From: Powellomyces hirtus
Taxonomy: Eukaryota > Chytridiomycota > Chytridiomycetes > Spizellomycetales > Powellomycetaceae
Reading direction: 5' to 3'
DNA: 64,000 bases
Assembly (NCBI GenBank): GCA_025526995.1
Contig: JAHLKG010000009.1
Span: 868,001 to 932,000 of the forward strand
The position numbers were made by a program, and so were the translations under genes. The stretch's first letter is position 1. Every line of letters begins with the position of its first letter. The notes beneath the pieces are model-generated. The model did no database searches. It was not told where the DNA came from and saw only the letters and a program-made list of their open reading frames with translations. Positions 9,599-22,342 of this stretch are shown one piece after another.

Positions 9599-10906
9599 AT
9601 GCTCGTTCAGTTCGTTCTCGAGAAGGACGGCGAAGAAACCATCGCACAGTATAAGATCGCCCGAGAGGACGCCATTTCCCTCCCGTCCCTCCTCGAACGC
9701 CTTCCGACCTTGGGCGAGTTCAAAAACCTACGAGCGTGGCTATTCGTAGGCAACGAAGACCCCGATACGGGGATATGGATCCAACTCACTACGGACCAGC
9801 CGCTCAAAGCATTTATATCTGACCTCCGCCGCGTAGTCTATCGAAGCTGCGCGGATGCCGATAAGGACGCACTGATTTTGCTTCGACCGACCGGTGAGCC
9901 GTCCCCAAACACCCGTCCGATGGGGTCCGCCCCTACAACACCTACGCGTTCCCGTCGCGTATCGCCGCCGAGGTTCTCGAAGGTCGTCAACGTCATCGAG
10001 CCCTTTTCGCAGACCCGGCTTAGCGGTGTCTCCGGGGATCAGCTGGTGACCCTCGAAATGCGGGATGGGGAGTCAATATCCGTTGATCTCGAGTATCTTC
10101 ACGGCTTTGTTTCTTCTGAAATTAAGTCCGGCAAGGGGCTCGTCGACATCATCGTCGCCGGCAAGAACGCATCCGGACACGACGTGAAAGCGGCGCTTAC
10201 CTCTGACGTATGGACGCGACAGCTTTTGCGGGCCAACATCTTCAATCAAGAGTTACTGGGCCTTCACGCCCTTCATCTGGGTGCGGAATTGAAGAGACGT
10301 GACGCTCTCGACTCGCTGGCAACGTCCATTGAGGCGATTCGCGGAATAACGTTCCTTTATCTGGACTCTTTGCGTCCAAGTGACGTGTATCTGTTGTGCG
10401 GACCAGTCGAGTAAGTAGTCATCCTTTTTCATCTGAACGATGTTTCTTATCTTTCTTCTTGTTTTTCGGTTGATAGAGAAAGCGGCCGCCGCGAGCGACT
10501 AGACCTGACCCAAACGCGAATGGGCTTTGTCAGTGCTGCATACTTTCCCTCTTCCGCCGTACGACGGACAGTTCGCGAAATGCCTACGACATCCGGCTTG
10601 ACGTATCAAGAGCTGTATGTCTCTACATTCGGTGATGTGCTCCGCCAAGGGGCAGCATGCACCGGCAGTGTTTTGGCACCGCTCTTAACGAGCGTTTTTG
10701 CCGTGGACAAATGGCTCAAGGCAACAACGCACTCGGGCTGGCTTGAAGCGTACGCCCACTTCAGGCAGTATTGGGGGACGATGGACCTGGAGATAAAACA
10801 AGAGCTAACGGCCGCGGACGGTGATATCACGTACCCGTACGTGAAGAAGGCTGACACCAAGGGGAAAAAGAAGCAAACGAAGATCCCTAACCCTTGGGCA
10901 AGCTGA
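9599..10906 (+). CDS. Unrecognised two-exon protein, 413 aa
   Basis: Exons 9599-10410 and 10477-10906 join in phase (GTAAGT...TAG, 66-nt intron). I do not recognise the family. Residues 1-105 look like a compact alpha/beta domain, with alternating strands such as MLVQFVLEKDGEE and RAWLFVGNEDPDTGIWIQL. A Pro/Ser/Arg linker (~105-130) follows. The remainder is a helical region containing LLGLHALHLGAELKRRDALD and ends in a lysine-rich tail, KKADTKGKKKQTK. No signal peptide or membrane segment is visible. Strong codon constraint, a TATA promoter and a proper intron argue that it is expressed. It sits beside a virus-like relic whose flanking repeat forms its promoter, so a mobile or viral origin is possible but unproven. 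Confidence 0.72.
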
Positions 10907-10970
10907 GGGAAAAGAGTGTTTGCATGTGAGCCGCGCCTCCGTTTCAGCGCGTCCAAGGGTTAGGGATCTT
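10880..10970. repeat. 18-bp perfect inverted repeat spanning the stop codon
   Basis: The left arm is 10880-10897 and the right arm 10953-10970; they are exact reverse complements across a 55-base spacer and contain CCCTAACCC / GGGTTAGGG. The left arm encodes the last residues of the upstream gene, so the arms could pair in its mRNA as a 3' hairpin. A T-run follows the right arm. Confidence 0.8.
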
Positions 10971-11572
10971 TTTACACACGTTTTCAAAACGTGGGCATCT
11001 TGCCTGTAAGTTCGTTAAGTGCGTTTTATACAATGATACTCAGAAATTGTCAGAGATAAAGGTTATTGCTTGTAACCCTATATCATCTGGTCAGACGTTG
11101 CTCCAAAGAAACAATCGCCAGCAAAGAAGTCCCGTGTTCCAGCTTTAGACGCTTCCGCTTTTGCTGCTGAGCTTATCTTGACTGTGCCGCCGAGCTCGTC
11201 GCAGATTCGCAGATGGTGGATTTCATGTGGCTAGAATCTTGGAAATGACATCTTCAATGGTACAACTCTTATCATTTTATCGGCGCTACATCGCAAGTGG
11301 GAACCTGACGTATTTCCCACACCTGCCCGTCCTCGCAACGACGATGGCAGAGTGGCTTCAGTATGGCCGAGGATCGCACTAAGTTCAACCATCATATCGT
11401 ATTTCGATTAAGAGATGCTAAACCTGGAAAAAGGGCAAAACTAATCAAGATCGCTACGTGACATCCCGTCATTTTTTTTTTCAGAATATATAGATCCAGC
11501 ACATGATGGGTACCTCTCCTATTACCCAATTTTATCCTCTACTAGTACTCCAAAAACGGTCTCTTGGTTCTT
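10971..11572. other. Intergenic with possible coding relic
   Basis: Two short stretches (about 11095-11215 and 11250-11380) read as amino-acid-like sequence in different frames, for example a basic AKKSR patch and FYRRYIASGNLTYFP. They are broken by stops. They may be a decayed gene fragment, and no family is recognised. Confidence 0.25.
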
Positions 11573-12498
11573 TTACACCATGTTTCGCGCTGCGCTGCCC
11601 GCAACTCCCGATCCTCCCGTTACTCCACTGCGGCTCAGTTCTTCCTTCTTGATTACGCTGATGACTGTGAAGAGGCATTAAATAAAGTAAGGAATTCAGG
11701 CTCAAGGCTCCAATGTTTCATGTTAGGTCTCCAAATACGAAACTCACAGTAAAATATGGAGGTGAGCGACAGAGTGATGGCGGCTACGATCAGCGATGTG
11801 GCCGACATCAGGATGGAGAGCCAGATGAGAACCGCGAATCTGTAATAAACGTTCCTTAGCATCCCTGATAAACGCGGGAATCGCAAAACGCAAGCTTACA
11901 CAGCGTAGAGAATAGATCGGAACAGCGTGTTTTGGAAGAACTTCTGGAACGCGTCACTGAACAGATTCGTTTAGTACCGAGATGAAGTAGTGGACAACAG
12001 AATCCTGCTTGTTCTCACATTTTAGGTCCTCCCGGACAGCAGACCGTGAGAAGTGGGATCTCCAACCAGATCATGAAAAACGCTTCAATCCTGTTGATAA
12101 AGAACTGTCGCGTTAGGCTTTGGGCGACGCGGACCCCATAGCAGACTCAAAACCTACCATGCGATAATAGCAAATGGCACAACGGAAAGAAGGTTGGTGA
12201 TGCTGAAGATGATAAGGACTGATTGAAAGAACCACAACAGTCAGCTTTGGTTGGCGACAACAAGCGCCGGCGAGACACGTTTACATACAGAGCACTGACA
12301 GAATGGCAGACCTGATGAAACAGAGAGACAAGTAATGGTCAGTATGGAATCAGAGGACGTCACGGCCGCATTTTATTTTGTTCCACGTTGGTCCATTCCA
12401 ATCCCGCCGCCCCAAACTAGAGTCATTTAATGGCGCTGCGCTCACCATTGCGCATAGATGGTCATCTTCCCGCTTTTCAGTTCTGAGCCGAGAGTCAT
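11573..12498 (-). CDS. TVP18: Golgi membrane protein TVP18
   Basis: Seven exons, all in phase, give 149 aa: 12446-12498, 12289-12311 (23 nt), 12158-12218, 12019-12090, 11900-11956, 11748-11839 and 11573-11664. The protein is a small tetraspanning Golgi/TGN membrane protein. The start, ELKSGKMTIYAQW, matches the family's N-terminal 'K...N/F-S-I-Y-G-W' pattern. Four hydrophobic segments follow, with the conserved IEIP-like WLEIPLLTVCCP after the second and MSATSLIVAAITL in the fourth. The cytosolic C-terminus is Ser/Gly-rich. In yeast it is non-essential and linked to vesicle trafficking with Tvp23/Yip proteins. It shares a 404-bp divergent spacer with the RagA gene. In the last-but-one exon the acceptor TTACAG is used rather than the earlier ATCAG, because only it keeps a hydrophobic frame. 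Confidence 0.9.
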
Positions 12499-12902
12499 GC
12501 TGGGCAAATACAGATAAAGTTATTGACTTGTTGTCGTTGGGTAGATGGGAGAGAAATTAAGGGGGTGTTCCGCGAAGCGTTGACCTCCCGTCTTTATTTG
12601 TACGAATAGATAAAGTGTGCCAAGCGCCAAGGACGGTCCGATCGTGGCGATGCAAAAAACTGAACGCACGCGCGTCTTTCCTCGCGTAGTAATCCTGTGA
12701 TACAGCCCCTGCAATGGGGCTGGCGTCTTTAGGTCGAACAAACACCGACGAATTTACATAACGGAGATCTCCACTCCGACTCTTAACAGCGACGTCACCA
12801 GAACAGACTCCCGCCCCCCCCCCCACTCTCCTGCTACCGTTGGCAAAACACATAGTTTCCTCGCCCTCTTTCTTCGCTCACTGCTACAAAAATCTATAAA
12901 CA

Positions 12903-14249
<1,347 letters not shown>

Positions 14250-14486
14250 AATCAAGGCAAATTCTTGATCGTCTTCGGCTGTTAGTCTTTTTTGTGTATA
14301 TACATTAAGGGTCTCCACAAATCTACCCCCTATACTGTTAATTAGCTAGTCACCTAGCTGGAGTCCCCGAGACATCTACGTTGCCCTTTAAGCATAGATC
14401 CATTGAGGTCATTCATTGGCCGATGCAATATGCGAATACATCATTGGCCTTTCGTTACTGCTACTAAACACACAGAAGAGTTTCAA

Positions 14487-16709
14487 CTACTCCTTGAGAG
14501 CTCGCTTCTTCGATCGCCCCGCTTTGTTTTCACGCCTGTCCTCCCATGCGTGAATGGCAGCCAAAACCTCATCCACATCACCCACCACAATGCGATGGCG
14601 CTTGACACAGACGAGGTTCCGGTCGCTGTGGAAGGCCATGCGCTTGTCCATCATGTCCTGGGTCCAGGGACATTCGGGGACGTCCTCGATGTACCTGAAA
14701 TTAAGCTCCGAAAAATCGTCTTCATGGCAGTCATCGGTGTAGACAAACACGGCGCCCACGAGCCATTTTGGCCGCAATGGGGCGACGGTGCCGTTTTTGG
14801 CCGCTTTGGCGACAAGGTACTCGTGGTCGTCGAGGATGCGGTGGATGATGTCGACATGCGTCCATCGCGTGGCTTCGGTGGGGACGCGACGGCCGACCCC
14901 GAAGAAGTTGAGGAGCACGCGGTTCTCAGTGTACCATTCCACTAGTTCGTAAGTTGTGACTTTTGGCAGCCTGTCCTTTTCAATGTCTTCGGAAGTGATC
15001 GTGTCCCAAATATTTATCGGAGGTTCGATGCTGTTAGTTATTGTGTGCCGCACGCCCACGTACGTTCTGACTTTGCACGGATCGCACTTGAAAGGATCCG
15101 TGGGGAAGCTGGACGTTTTCATACCGGTGCCAAAGAGTTCTTCATCAGACATGTCGGTGATGTAATTGATTTGATGTTTCAGCTTATCCCATTTCTGGAA
15201 AGCTGCGTTTGACTTCATGGGTTTGGGCAAGCTAAAAAAGTTCATGAATTCTGTCCATATGCATGCGCGGAGGGCTTTGGAGAGCGCTGGGCGGACATTG
15301 GGGTGTTCGGGTGGATCGTCGGTGTCCAAATGTTCGGGTAAAGGGTGCTGATTGTGGCGGAGATGGAAGACGCTGGCTGTGGTTTGGAGTTGGGAGAGGC
15401 GGACGTGGGGCAGGGAACAGGTGGCGCGGCCGGCAGCGAAGAGTTCGAGGGGACGCCATTTGCCAGTGCGGTATTTCCCCCCGCCGCCGCAGTCGGAGCA
15501 CAGCTTGAAGGCGGCTCGGCAAGGACAGCAGTTGAATTCGACGGCAAAATCAGGGGCGGTCCAGGGTTGGTGTTGTTGCGATGATGCTTGTTGTGGGTCG
15601 GAGGAGGAGGAGGAGGTATAAGGCAGTCGGAAACCGCCTAAGGCTGATACGCTCTTACATATGTCACAAATGACCGGAGCTTTGGCGGGATCGAGGTTGG
15701 TAGTGCGTTTCCGTCGGGGCGCTTTGGCGGCGACCGGGGTGCACTTTATACAAGTAAAATCCGGAATATACCGCACAGCTTCTTCCTTTTCCCCATGCAA
15801 TCTGCACAGCGCAACCGGCGCAAGGCACAATCGACACGAAACGCTGACTTCCTTCGCATTTCGTCTCGACGCGCGAAGAGATGCTGTCCGATTTGTGGGT
15901 GCAATTGCCCGAGGCTCGCTCGAGAGGGTGTGCGCATCGGACAGCGGCGGTGAGGCGGGTGCGGCTATGGTGCGGTCGGACTCGTCTGTGGATATCAGTG
16001 CGTTCAGTAGTCCCAAGCCGTAGTCGTGGCCGTAAAGATTGAACTCGAATGCGGGCTCGTCGTCGAGAGTCTCGGGTTGGTACTTTGGTGTTGGATTTCG
16101 TGCGAGAGCATCCCATACAATGGAATCATAATCGGCGAGAGAATCTGATTGTTCCGCGGATTGCATCACACTACTCAGGTCCCATGGCGAGGAAGGTGGA
16201 GGTGTTGCCAACCCAAGGACGTTCTGCACGGCGGGGACCTGGTAAGCCTGCGATACGAACTCTGGCTGTCGGTGAAGCGACGGTGTGGTCGGGTCGAGGG
16301 GATATAGTTGCTGCAGAAAGTCCGGCTGAAGGTTCTGTTGATGTTGTGGTGCACCAGCCGAATCCGGCCGGGTATTAAACGCCAAGTCAGCAACTCCCTG
16401 AGTCATTTGCGCCATGCCTTCCAGCTGGTTTATTGGCAGACTGGGTGGCGGTGGCGGGATGGGCTCATTGGAACTATTCAAAGCCGGAGAAGAAGCTGCC
16501 GACGAGTTGCTCAACAGCAAGTTCTTCTCTCTAAGAATCGCAAGTTCCAACTCCTTCAATTTCGTCTCCTCTTGCCTCGCAGCTAGTTCGGCTTCCGTCG
16601 TCTTGCGTTGTTCTTGCAGAATGGAACGAATCAGTTCGAGGTGCTCGGGACCTGGAGTGGTTTGGTCGAGCGACCGGTTGAGCAGCTGCAGCAGGTCGGG
16701 GTTGGTCAT
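14487..16709 (-). CDS. Large intronless protein with Cys-rich putative zinc domain
   Basis: A single 740-codon frame from the ATG at 16709 has no introns. Residues ~30-65 form a charged helix/coiled coil (EQRKTTEAELAARQEETKLK). Residues ~66-290 are Pro/Ser/Gln-rich. Residues ~290-450 carry paired cysteines (CRLCLAPVALCRLHG, CIKC, CDICKS, CCPC, CSDCGGGG), then RTGKWRPLELFAAGRATC and a histidine. This block, with the invariant-looking R-T-G-K-W-R-P and E-L-F, recurs from memory in uncharacterised proteins of fungi and probably binds zinc. The C-terminal ~280 residues are a tryptophan-rich helical domain (WTEFMNFFSLPKPMKSN) ending in a basic tail, KKRALKE. Function is unknown; a nuclear or DNA-linked role is a guess. 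It is divergent from TFIIIC90 across 233 bp. Confidence 0.75.
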   Translation of the reverse strand: MTNPDLLQLLNRSLDQTTPGPEHLELIRSILQEQRKTTEAELAARQEETKLKELELAILREKNLLLSNSSAASSPALNSSNEPIPPPPPSLPINQLEGMAQMTQGVADLAFNTRPDSAGAPQHQQNLQPDFLQQLYPLDPTTPSLHRQPEFVSQAYQVPAVQNVLGLATPPPSSPWDLSSVMQSAEQSDSLADYDSIVWDALARNPTPKYQPETLDDEPAFEFNLYGHDYGLGLLNALISTDESDRTIAAPASPPLSDAHTLSSEPRAIAPTNRTASLRASRRNAKEVSVSCRLCLAPVALCRLHGEKEEAVRYIPDFTCIKCTPVAAKAPRRKRTTNLDPAKAPVICDICKSVSALGGFRLPYTSSSSSDPQQASSQQHQPWTAPDFAVEFNCCPCRAAFKLCSDCGGGGKYRTGKWRPLELFAAGRATCSLPHVRLSQLQTTASVFHLRHNQHPLPEHLDTDDPPEHPNVRPALSKALRACIWTEFMNFFSLPKPMKSNAAFQKWDKLKHQINYITDMSDEELFGTGMKTSSFPTDPFKCDPCKVRTYVGVRHTITNSIEPPINIWDTITSEDIEKDRLPKVTTYELVEWYTENRVLLNFFGVGRRVPTEATRWTHVDIIHRILDDHEYLVAKAAKNGTVAPLRPKWLVGAVFVYTDDCHEDDFSELNFRYIEDVPECPWTQDMMDKRMAFHSDRNLVCVKRHRIVVGDVDEVLAAIHAWEDRRENKAGRSKKRALKE

Positions 16710-16942
16710 ATCAGCGGCATGTAATGACCGTAATGTTAGGGATGTTCACCGCGGTTCCTGGGTATCTGTATATTATTTTGTTGTGTGAAATGTCAAACCC
16801 CGAATTGCTTCAATAAGGGCGCCGTGGGATTTGTGTGTCACGCTCGCAAATCAACAATGTGTCATCGGAGAGCTCCGCAATTGTACCGTCCAAAGTGCAA
16901 CTCGCTTGAGTTTATTTAATTGTGAATTTGAGATCACTCAAT

Positions 16943-19900
16943 ATGGCTCCCATGGCAGACAAGGTCCTGCAGCTGGCTACCAGACCACCTTTGCCAAACT
17001 CGGTCGTATGGTCGGAAGACAACCAAATCGCTGTCGTTACGCTGTCCACTATTTACATTTTGGTACAAAAATAAGATGAAAGAAAACGAGAAACGCGGGG
17101 TGTCTCTGAAAGCGCTGAAAACAGAACTTTGACCTTTCACTAGACCCCGCACCTGCGAAACGGCAGTGTTGAACCCAGCCGAACCAGCATCAATGCGGCA
17201 AAATCTTTGAGGGATGACAATCCTTTGATACCACAACTGCAGAAGGCTGAGAAAGGTGCAGTTGCGTGATCCAATTGTTTGGCGTCCAGGCATGATGAGG
17301 GCCCTTTTTTGACCTTATATCGCATGGAGCAGAGGATATCCGAGCGGTCCACATTTGGAAAGATGCCTTTCATCGCGCGGTGTGGTCACCTAGCGGATGT
17401 TCGCGATCACGAGGGTATGCCGGAGCGGAAAGCACGTTTCACGCCACTCTCCATCGCGACCAATTCACCTCTTCATTATTCGGGCTTCACAGATGTCTGC
17501 TAGCTACTGTAGGCACACTGTTCTCGGTGCTGCTATGGGCACCCGTCGCGGATCCGGCTACGTCGGCCTGGGAGCAGGTTGATCAGCTCTCATGGAGTTC
17601 TGAGCGCGTGTTTATTTGGAGGTCTAATTGGGCTCTAGCATCTAGGTGTGCAATCTATCTGAAGCATTTCAAGAATATCTTCTGCAAGGCCGTGCACTTG
17701 ATAAGGTGACGGGACCGGAGATTGCCAAGTTGTCTGTAGTTTGTGAGTTATCCTTTGTGTTTGTGCTTCCCAGTCAATGGTTGCCACGATCTTAAAAAAT
17801 GCATGTTGGTTGTTAGCGATTGGGTGGTCACCGCTGTGTATAGATAGCAGCGGTGGTGAACTCTCCCTTATAGCGCTCGGGTCCAAGGACGGGTCAATCA
17901 CCCTATGGAGGTAGGCGGGACACAGCATCCTTCCTCGTATCCCGCTCTGTCTCATTGTCCGTGATTTCAGATACGACCGAGAAAATGCAAGTGTATCCCA
18001 CGTGGCAAGCTGTGCGGCAAACGATGCGTGGGTGACGAACCTCGACTGGTCTACATGGTCAGACATCGGCAATCAGCAGTCATGTACGTACTCGTTACTC
18101 ACAGGTCTGATTGGAAAGCAAATCTAACTTCCCAGTTCAGGCGCTTACCTCGGATCCAGCTGTTCTGATGGATCGGCTTCCGTGTGGAAAGTCACCATAA
18201 CCCGATCGAAGACGTTTCAATGCGATGTGGAAAAGACGACCGACCTGTTTCCCGCGGATTCCAGACTAATTTCTGTGCTGAATTTCTTACAGCCATCGGT
18301 ATGTGAAGGTCATGAGATTAAAGGCATCGACGCTTAGTTTGTGCAGAGACTGATAGGAATAATCATTTGCTCGGCTGATAGTTAACGCGAGGAGCATCAG
18401 CCCGTCTCGCGGTGACCAAAGGAAGGAAACTCCTCGCCTGGTTTGGATCAAACGCACAACCGGGGTCCAATGAAACCGAGCACTCTGCGTCGACACTGGT
18501 GCTACCTCAAACAATGGCCGTTACTGGTAATCAATCCACCTCATCACCGCTTCTCAAATCACGCCTCACTGTACTAAACGCATCCCAACTTTCTCCTGAA
18601 AGGCGTGGTCTGGGGCCTCGACGGCGACGAATTACGACTTTACACCGCCGACGGGCAATGTTTCATCGTCTCCATCAGCGACCACCGCCATCTGGCCCTC
18701 GTTGAAGACAATACGGTTGATTTACATCGCGAAATTCGCCAAGTTCCACCGGACCTCGACGATGAGGGAGGGAACGCGTCACCCTCGGAAGACGAGCCGG
18801 ATGCGTTGGCGTTGAGTGGGAAGGGAGAGCGGATGACGTTTCATGGGGCGGCTACTTCGGCGAGTAGTATGTTTGATGCGGTGGTGTTTCAGTGAGTGTG
18901 CAGTATTTGGACATTGGGTGGAAGAGATTGTGATTTGGAGCTGAGAGTTTTCTCTTCTCAAAGCACGACAGCCATAGCCGATTTGGCCTACTATACCGAG
19001 AAGTCTCGCACCTCCTTCATTGTCCTCCGCTCAATGTTCTCCCAAAGCGGAGACGAGTTTGAAAACGCGGTGCATGCGCGGTTCGACTCTCATCTGCGGA
19101 GTCCTGATCTTCGTAAGCCCCCCTACAAACCTCCAGCGTATCTCCAAAAACCAATCCCTCACACTCTCTTATTTTCTGTACTCTGTAGTAAGACACTACA
19201 CCCCACACTACCTCATGTGGGACGTGCTGCAGTACTGCATGGTGGATATATCGCAGTGGCCCAACCTCGATGATGCGTTTGTTACTCGGTTTTTGAGTTC
19301 GGTGAGGGATTTCTACATTACGTACGAGGGAGGAGAAGGGCAGGCGGCTGTTGATGCTGATGACGTGACGTATGTTGCGCTGTTTTGATTTTGTGCGCAT
19401 GGCAGAGGTATTGACAAGGGTCATTTTTGTGTCTGTCGTTGCAGTGCATTTCACCAGAAGCTGTTCCGCAACCCAAACATCACTGCCGTCCGACTCATGA
19501 TTTTCCTCTGCAAAGCTTTAATCGTAAAAGACCACACCGATGCTGTTTCTTACTCCTCTTTGACCCCCAACCCACTCATTGTACCTTTGTTCCCACAATA
19601 GGCGGAAGGTGCATCCAAACCGGCCTTACGCGCCCGTTTCAAAACCATGCATTCCAGCAACCTCAAACTCCTCACCGCGCACTACATTTCCCAAGCCACT
19701 GCCTTAGTCCATTCCCGGATTGACGACCCAGAATTTTCTCTCACGGGTAAGCAGAATCACCATCATCCCAATCAACCGCCACAACCGCCACACCGGTCTT
19801 CACCCCCCCCCCCCCCCCCGCGGCCCCTCTAACTAACTTGATATTTCACCCCCAAGATTCGGACATCCGCTCCCTCGCTCTCCTCACCGACCACACCCTC

Positions 19901-20544
19901 CTCAACCACGCCACTTATTCCCACCCACCCACCCCATTCACCCATCTACCCCGCATCCACGCCCACATCCACACCACCCACGGCGTGAGCCTGTATCCCG
20001 CGGGGTTTGAAGAGACGCTTCAACATGCGGCGGCAACGACAAACCAACCCGACAGGGGCAGAGGCGATTTGGATGGGTTGATTGGAGCGAGGGAGCAGTG
20101 TGTGGCTTGTAGTGCGGATGTGGGGTTGGGGAGTTTGGCAAGAGGGGTGTGTCGGAATGGCCATGGGTGGGGTAAGTGGCTTCTGTAGAAAAGAAAAGGT
20201 GTTTGTGAACGTGATCTTTACGCGGTCTTTGTGATTCAAGATCGATGTATGGCAACTTTTGCGATACTGGGCATCACCGGCGTGCGCACATGTACCGGAT
20301 GCAACAAGAAGATACGAGCAGGTACAAGAAGAAAGACGCCCAAACCCCCCCCCCCTCTCCCAAACAATCGCAAAAACACAACATGCCTTGATCCCACCTC
20401 ATGACCTCCCTCTTCCTTTTTCCCCCCCATCTCACAGCCAACCAATCAGAATCAACCTCCGCGCTTGCACTCCCGCACATCATCGACCAGTGTCTGTACT
20501 GCGGTAGCCGGTTCCGCGAGTTGGATAACTTGTTGGAAGTGTAA
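16943..20544 (+). CDS. TFIIIC subunit, WD40 + zinc domain (TFIIIC90/GTF3C4-type)
   Basis: This is a many-exon gene (about 17). Exons I could phase are 16943-17062, 17144-17255, 17300-17414, 17493-17577, 17646-17735, 17774-17910, 17971-18083, 18141-18298, 18603-18891, 18964-19112, 19189-19369, 19445-19523, 19602-19746, 19857-20171, 20241-20321 and 20438-20544. One exon between 18390 and 18530 has an unclear 5' end. The N-terminal half is a beta-propeller: NSVVWSEDNQIAVVTLSTIY, then AVWSPSGC, GWSP...GSKDGSITLW and LGSSCSDGSASVW. The C-terminus has zinc-ribbon pairs, CVACSADVGLGSLARGVC, CTGCNKK and CLYCGSRF, as in the TFIIIC zinc-finger family. The product helps TFIIIC recognise B boxes and recruit TFIIIB/Pol III at tRNA genes. 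Two introns contain long C runs. The 3' end is convergent with the MetX gene, 213 bp away. Confidence 0.85.
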
Positions 20545-20757
20545 GGAGTAGGGGAGTTTTCATTATTTGTTCTATACAAATGTATTTTGAATGTACGTAT
20601 GCGAGACATGGGAAGTACGATGCAGGTGGTCTAAATGACACAACTTTCCGAGGGGATGTGATTTACATGAAGCAACAAAAGGAAGGAAGGGGAAAAAAAA
20701 TCACCGCTATATAAAAACCTCTATCTTTCTCCACTACTCTCTCAATCTCTCCACCAC

Positions 20758-22342
20758 CTAGGCCAATTCCAAATGTCCCTTGACGGCCCCACCGATATTC
20801 ACGAGGTCAATCAAGAAGGTATCATGGCCATACATGGCGTCCAATTCATAGTACGTGACATTGGCATTCCCCGCTTCCTTCAAGCACGCGGCAATTTCTT
20901 TCTGTTGCCAGAACGGGAACAGAATGTCGGATTGGATCCCGAGGACGAGCGTGGGCATCGTGATGGTCGACATGCCCCGCACGAGCGCGTCGTGGAGGGC
21001 TTCGGATTCGGTCGTGGTGGTGGTGGTTGAGTGTGAGATGCGGGAGGAAGTGTTGGTGGTGGTGGTGCAGGTGCTGGGTGCGGTGGTGGAGGTTGGTGAG
21101 GGGGCGGCGGCGAGAGAGGACATGTCAAACATGTCCATTGCTTTGGAGACGTAGAGGAGCGAGTTTGGGTCGTATTGTAGGCAGAATCGTTCACCCTACA
21201 ACGCACACACACGGATAAAGAAAACAACAACATAAGTTCAACGTCAGCAAACGGGGATCCTTCCGAGGTATCCAACTCTGCACAGGGGTGGCCCCCTCCC
21301 GTACCTGATGATCCAAATACGTCTCAATCAAGAAATCCGCACACAACGCAGGCGTTTGGTCCGGGTGGGCGCGCTTGGTGCCAAACCTCAGTTCCCACTC
21401 TGGCCCACTCCTATAACTAATCGTCGCAATCTGCCGGGCCAGTTTCATCCCGACATGGGGCGGGATGCCCGCGTAATAAAAGCCTTGTTTCCAATTCGGG
21501 TCTGCCATGAGGACTTGCCGCTGGGTATGGCGCAGCGCAATCGAGTACGGGTGCGACCGGGCGGCTGCGGAGATGGAGACGACGCGCCCAACACGGGTGG
21601 GGAAGAGGGCCGCCGCCGCGAGGGATTGCATCCCGCCCATGGATGACCCGACCGAGGCGTGCAGTTTGGTGATTCCGAGGGAATCGAGGAGTTTGAATTG
21701 GGCCTTGACCATATCAAATATGGTGATGATGGGGAAGCGAGTTGCGTAGCGTTCGTTGTTGGAAGGGTCGATGCTGGAGGGTCCCGTGGACCCATAGCAC
21801 CCGCCTAGGACATTTGTGCAAATGACATGAAACTTGTTGGTATCGATCGCACACCCCGGTCCAATGAATTTCTCCCACCACCCCGGGTTCATATTCTTGG
21901 CATGACTCTTGGCGTGCGAGCTCGCACTCAAACCTGTATGCAGGAGGATCGCATTATCTTTCGCCGCATTGAGTTCCCCCCACGTTTCATACGCAATGTC
22001 GAAACTCGGGAGGATGCCGCCATGCGTGAGGTGGAACGGCTCCGGGTGGTGGAACTTGCTGTAGCCGGATACGATCTTGTCGTATGCGGGTTCAGGACCA
22101 CCGTCGAGAGACCGTTCGCGCGCTTCGTTGCGGTCGAGACAGGGGAAGGAGAGCCCTGGATTGGACGAGGATTGGCGGAGCAAAGAGTGGGAGGAGAAAT
22201 GGGCGCGGCCGGATGCGAGTTGCGTGGATTGTGCTGTTGCTCGGAGCGGTATTCCGTGGACTGCTCGTCGGCGTACTGCAGTTCGAAGAGTGACTGAGAG
22301 CACACCGCGGAAAGACATGGCGCGAGGGAATGGGACTTGCAA
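20758..22342 (-). CDS. MetX-family O-acyltransferase (serine or homoserine), likely mitochondrial
   Basis: Two exons (21305-22342, 20758-21195) give 491 aa, with an alpha/beta-hydrolase fold. The first ~55 residues are Arg/Ser-rich without acids, like a mitochondrial presequence. The catalytic triad is visible: Ser234 in GSSMGG, Asp436 in [10 protein letters not shown] and His470 in [18 protein letters not shown] and [14 protein letters not shown] line the oxyanion/substrate region. The family acylates homoserine (Met2, methionine pathway) or serine (S. pombe Cys2 / Aspergillus CysA, cysteine pathway). The WWEKFIGPG stretch and presequence make the serine-type fungal enzyme my first choice, but substrate cannot be fixed by eye. 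A Thr/Ser-rich insert of ~30 residues (372-405) follows the first helix of exon 2. Confidence 0.88.
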
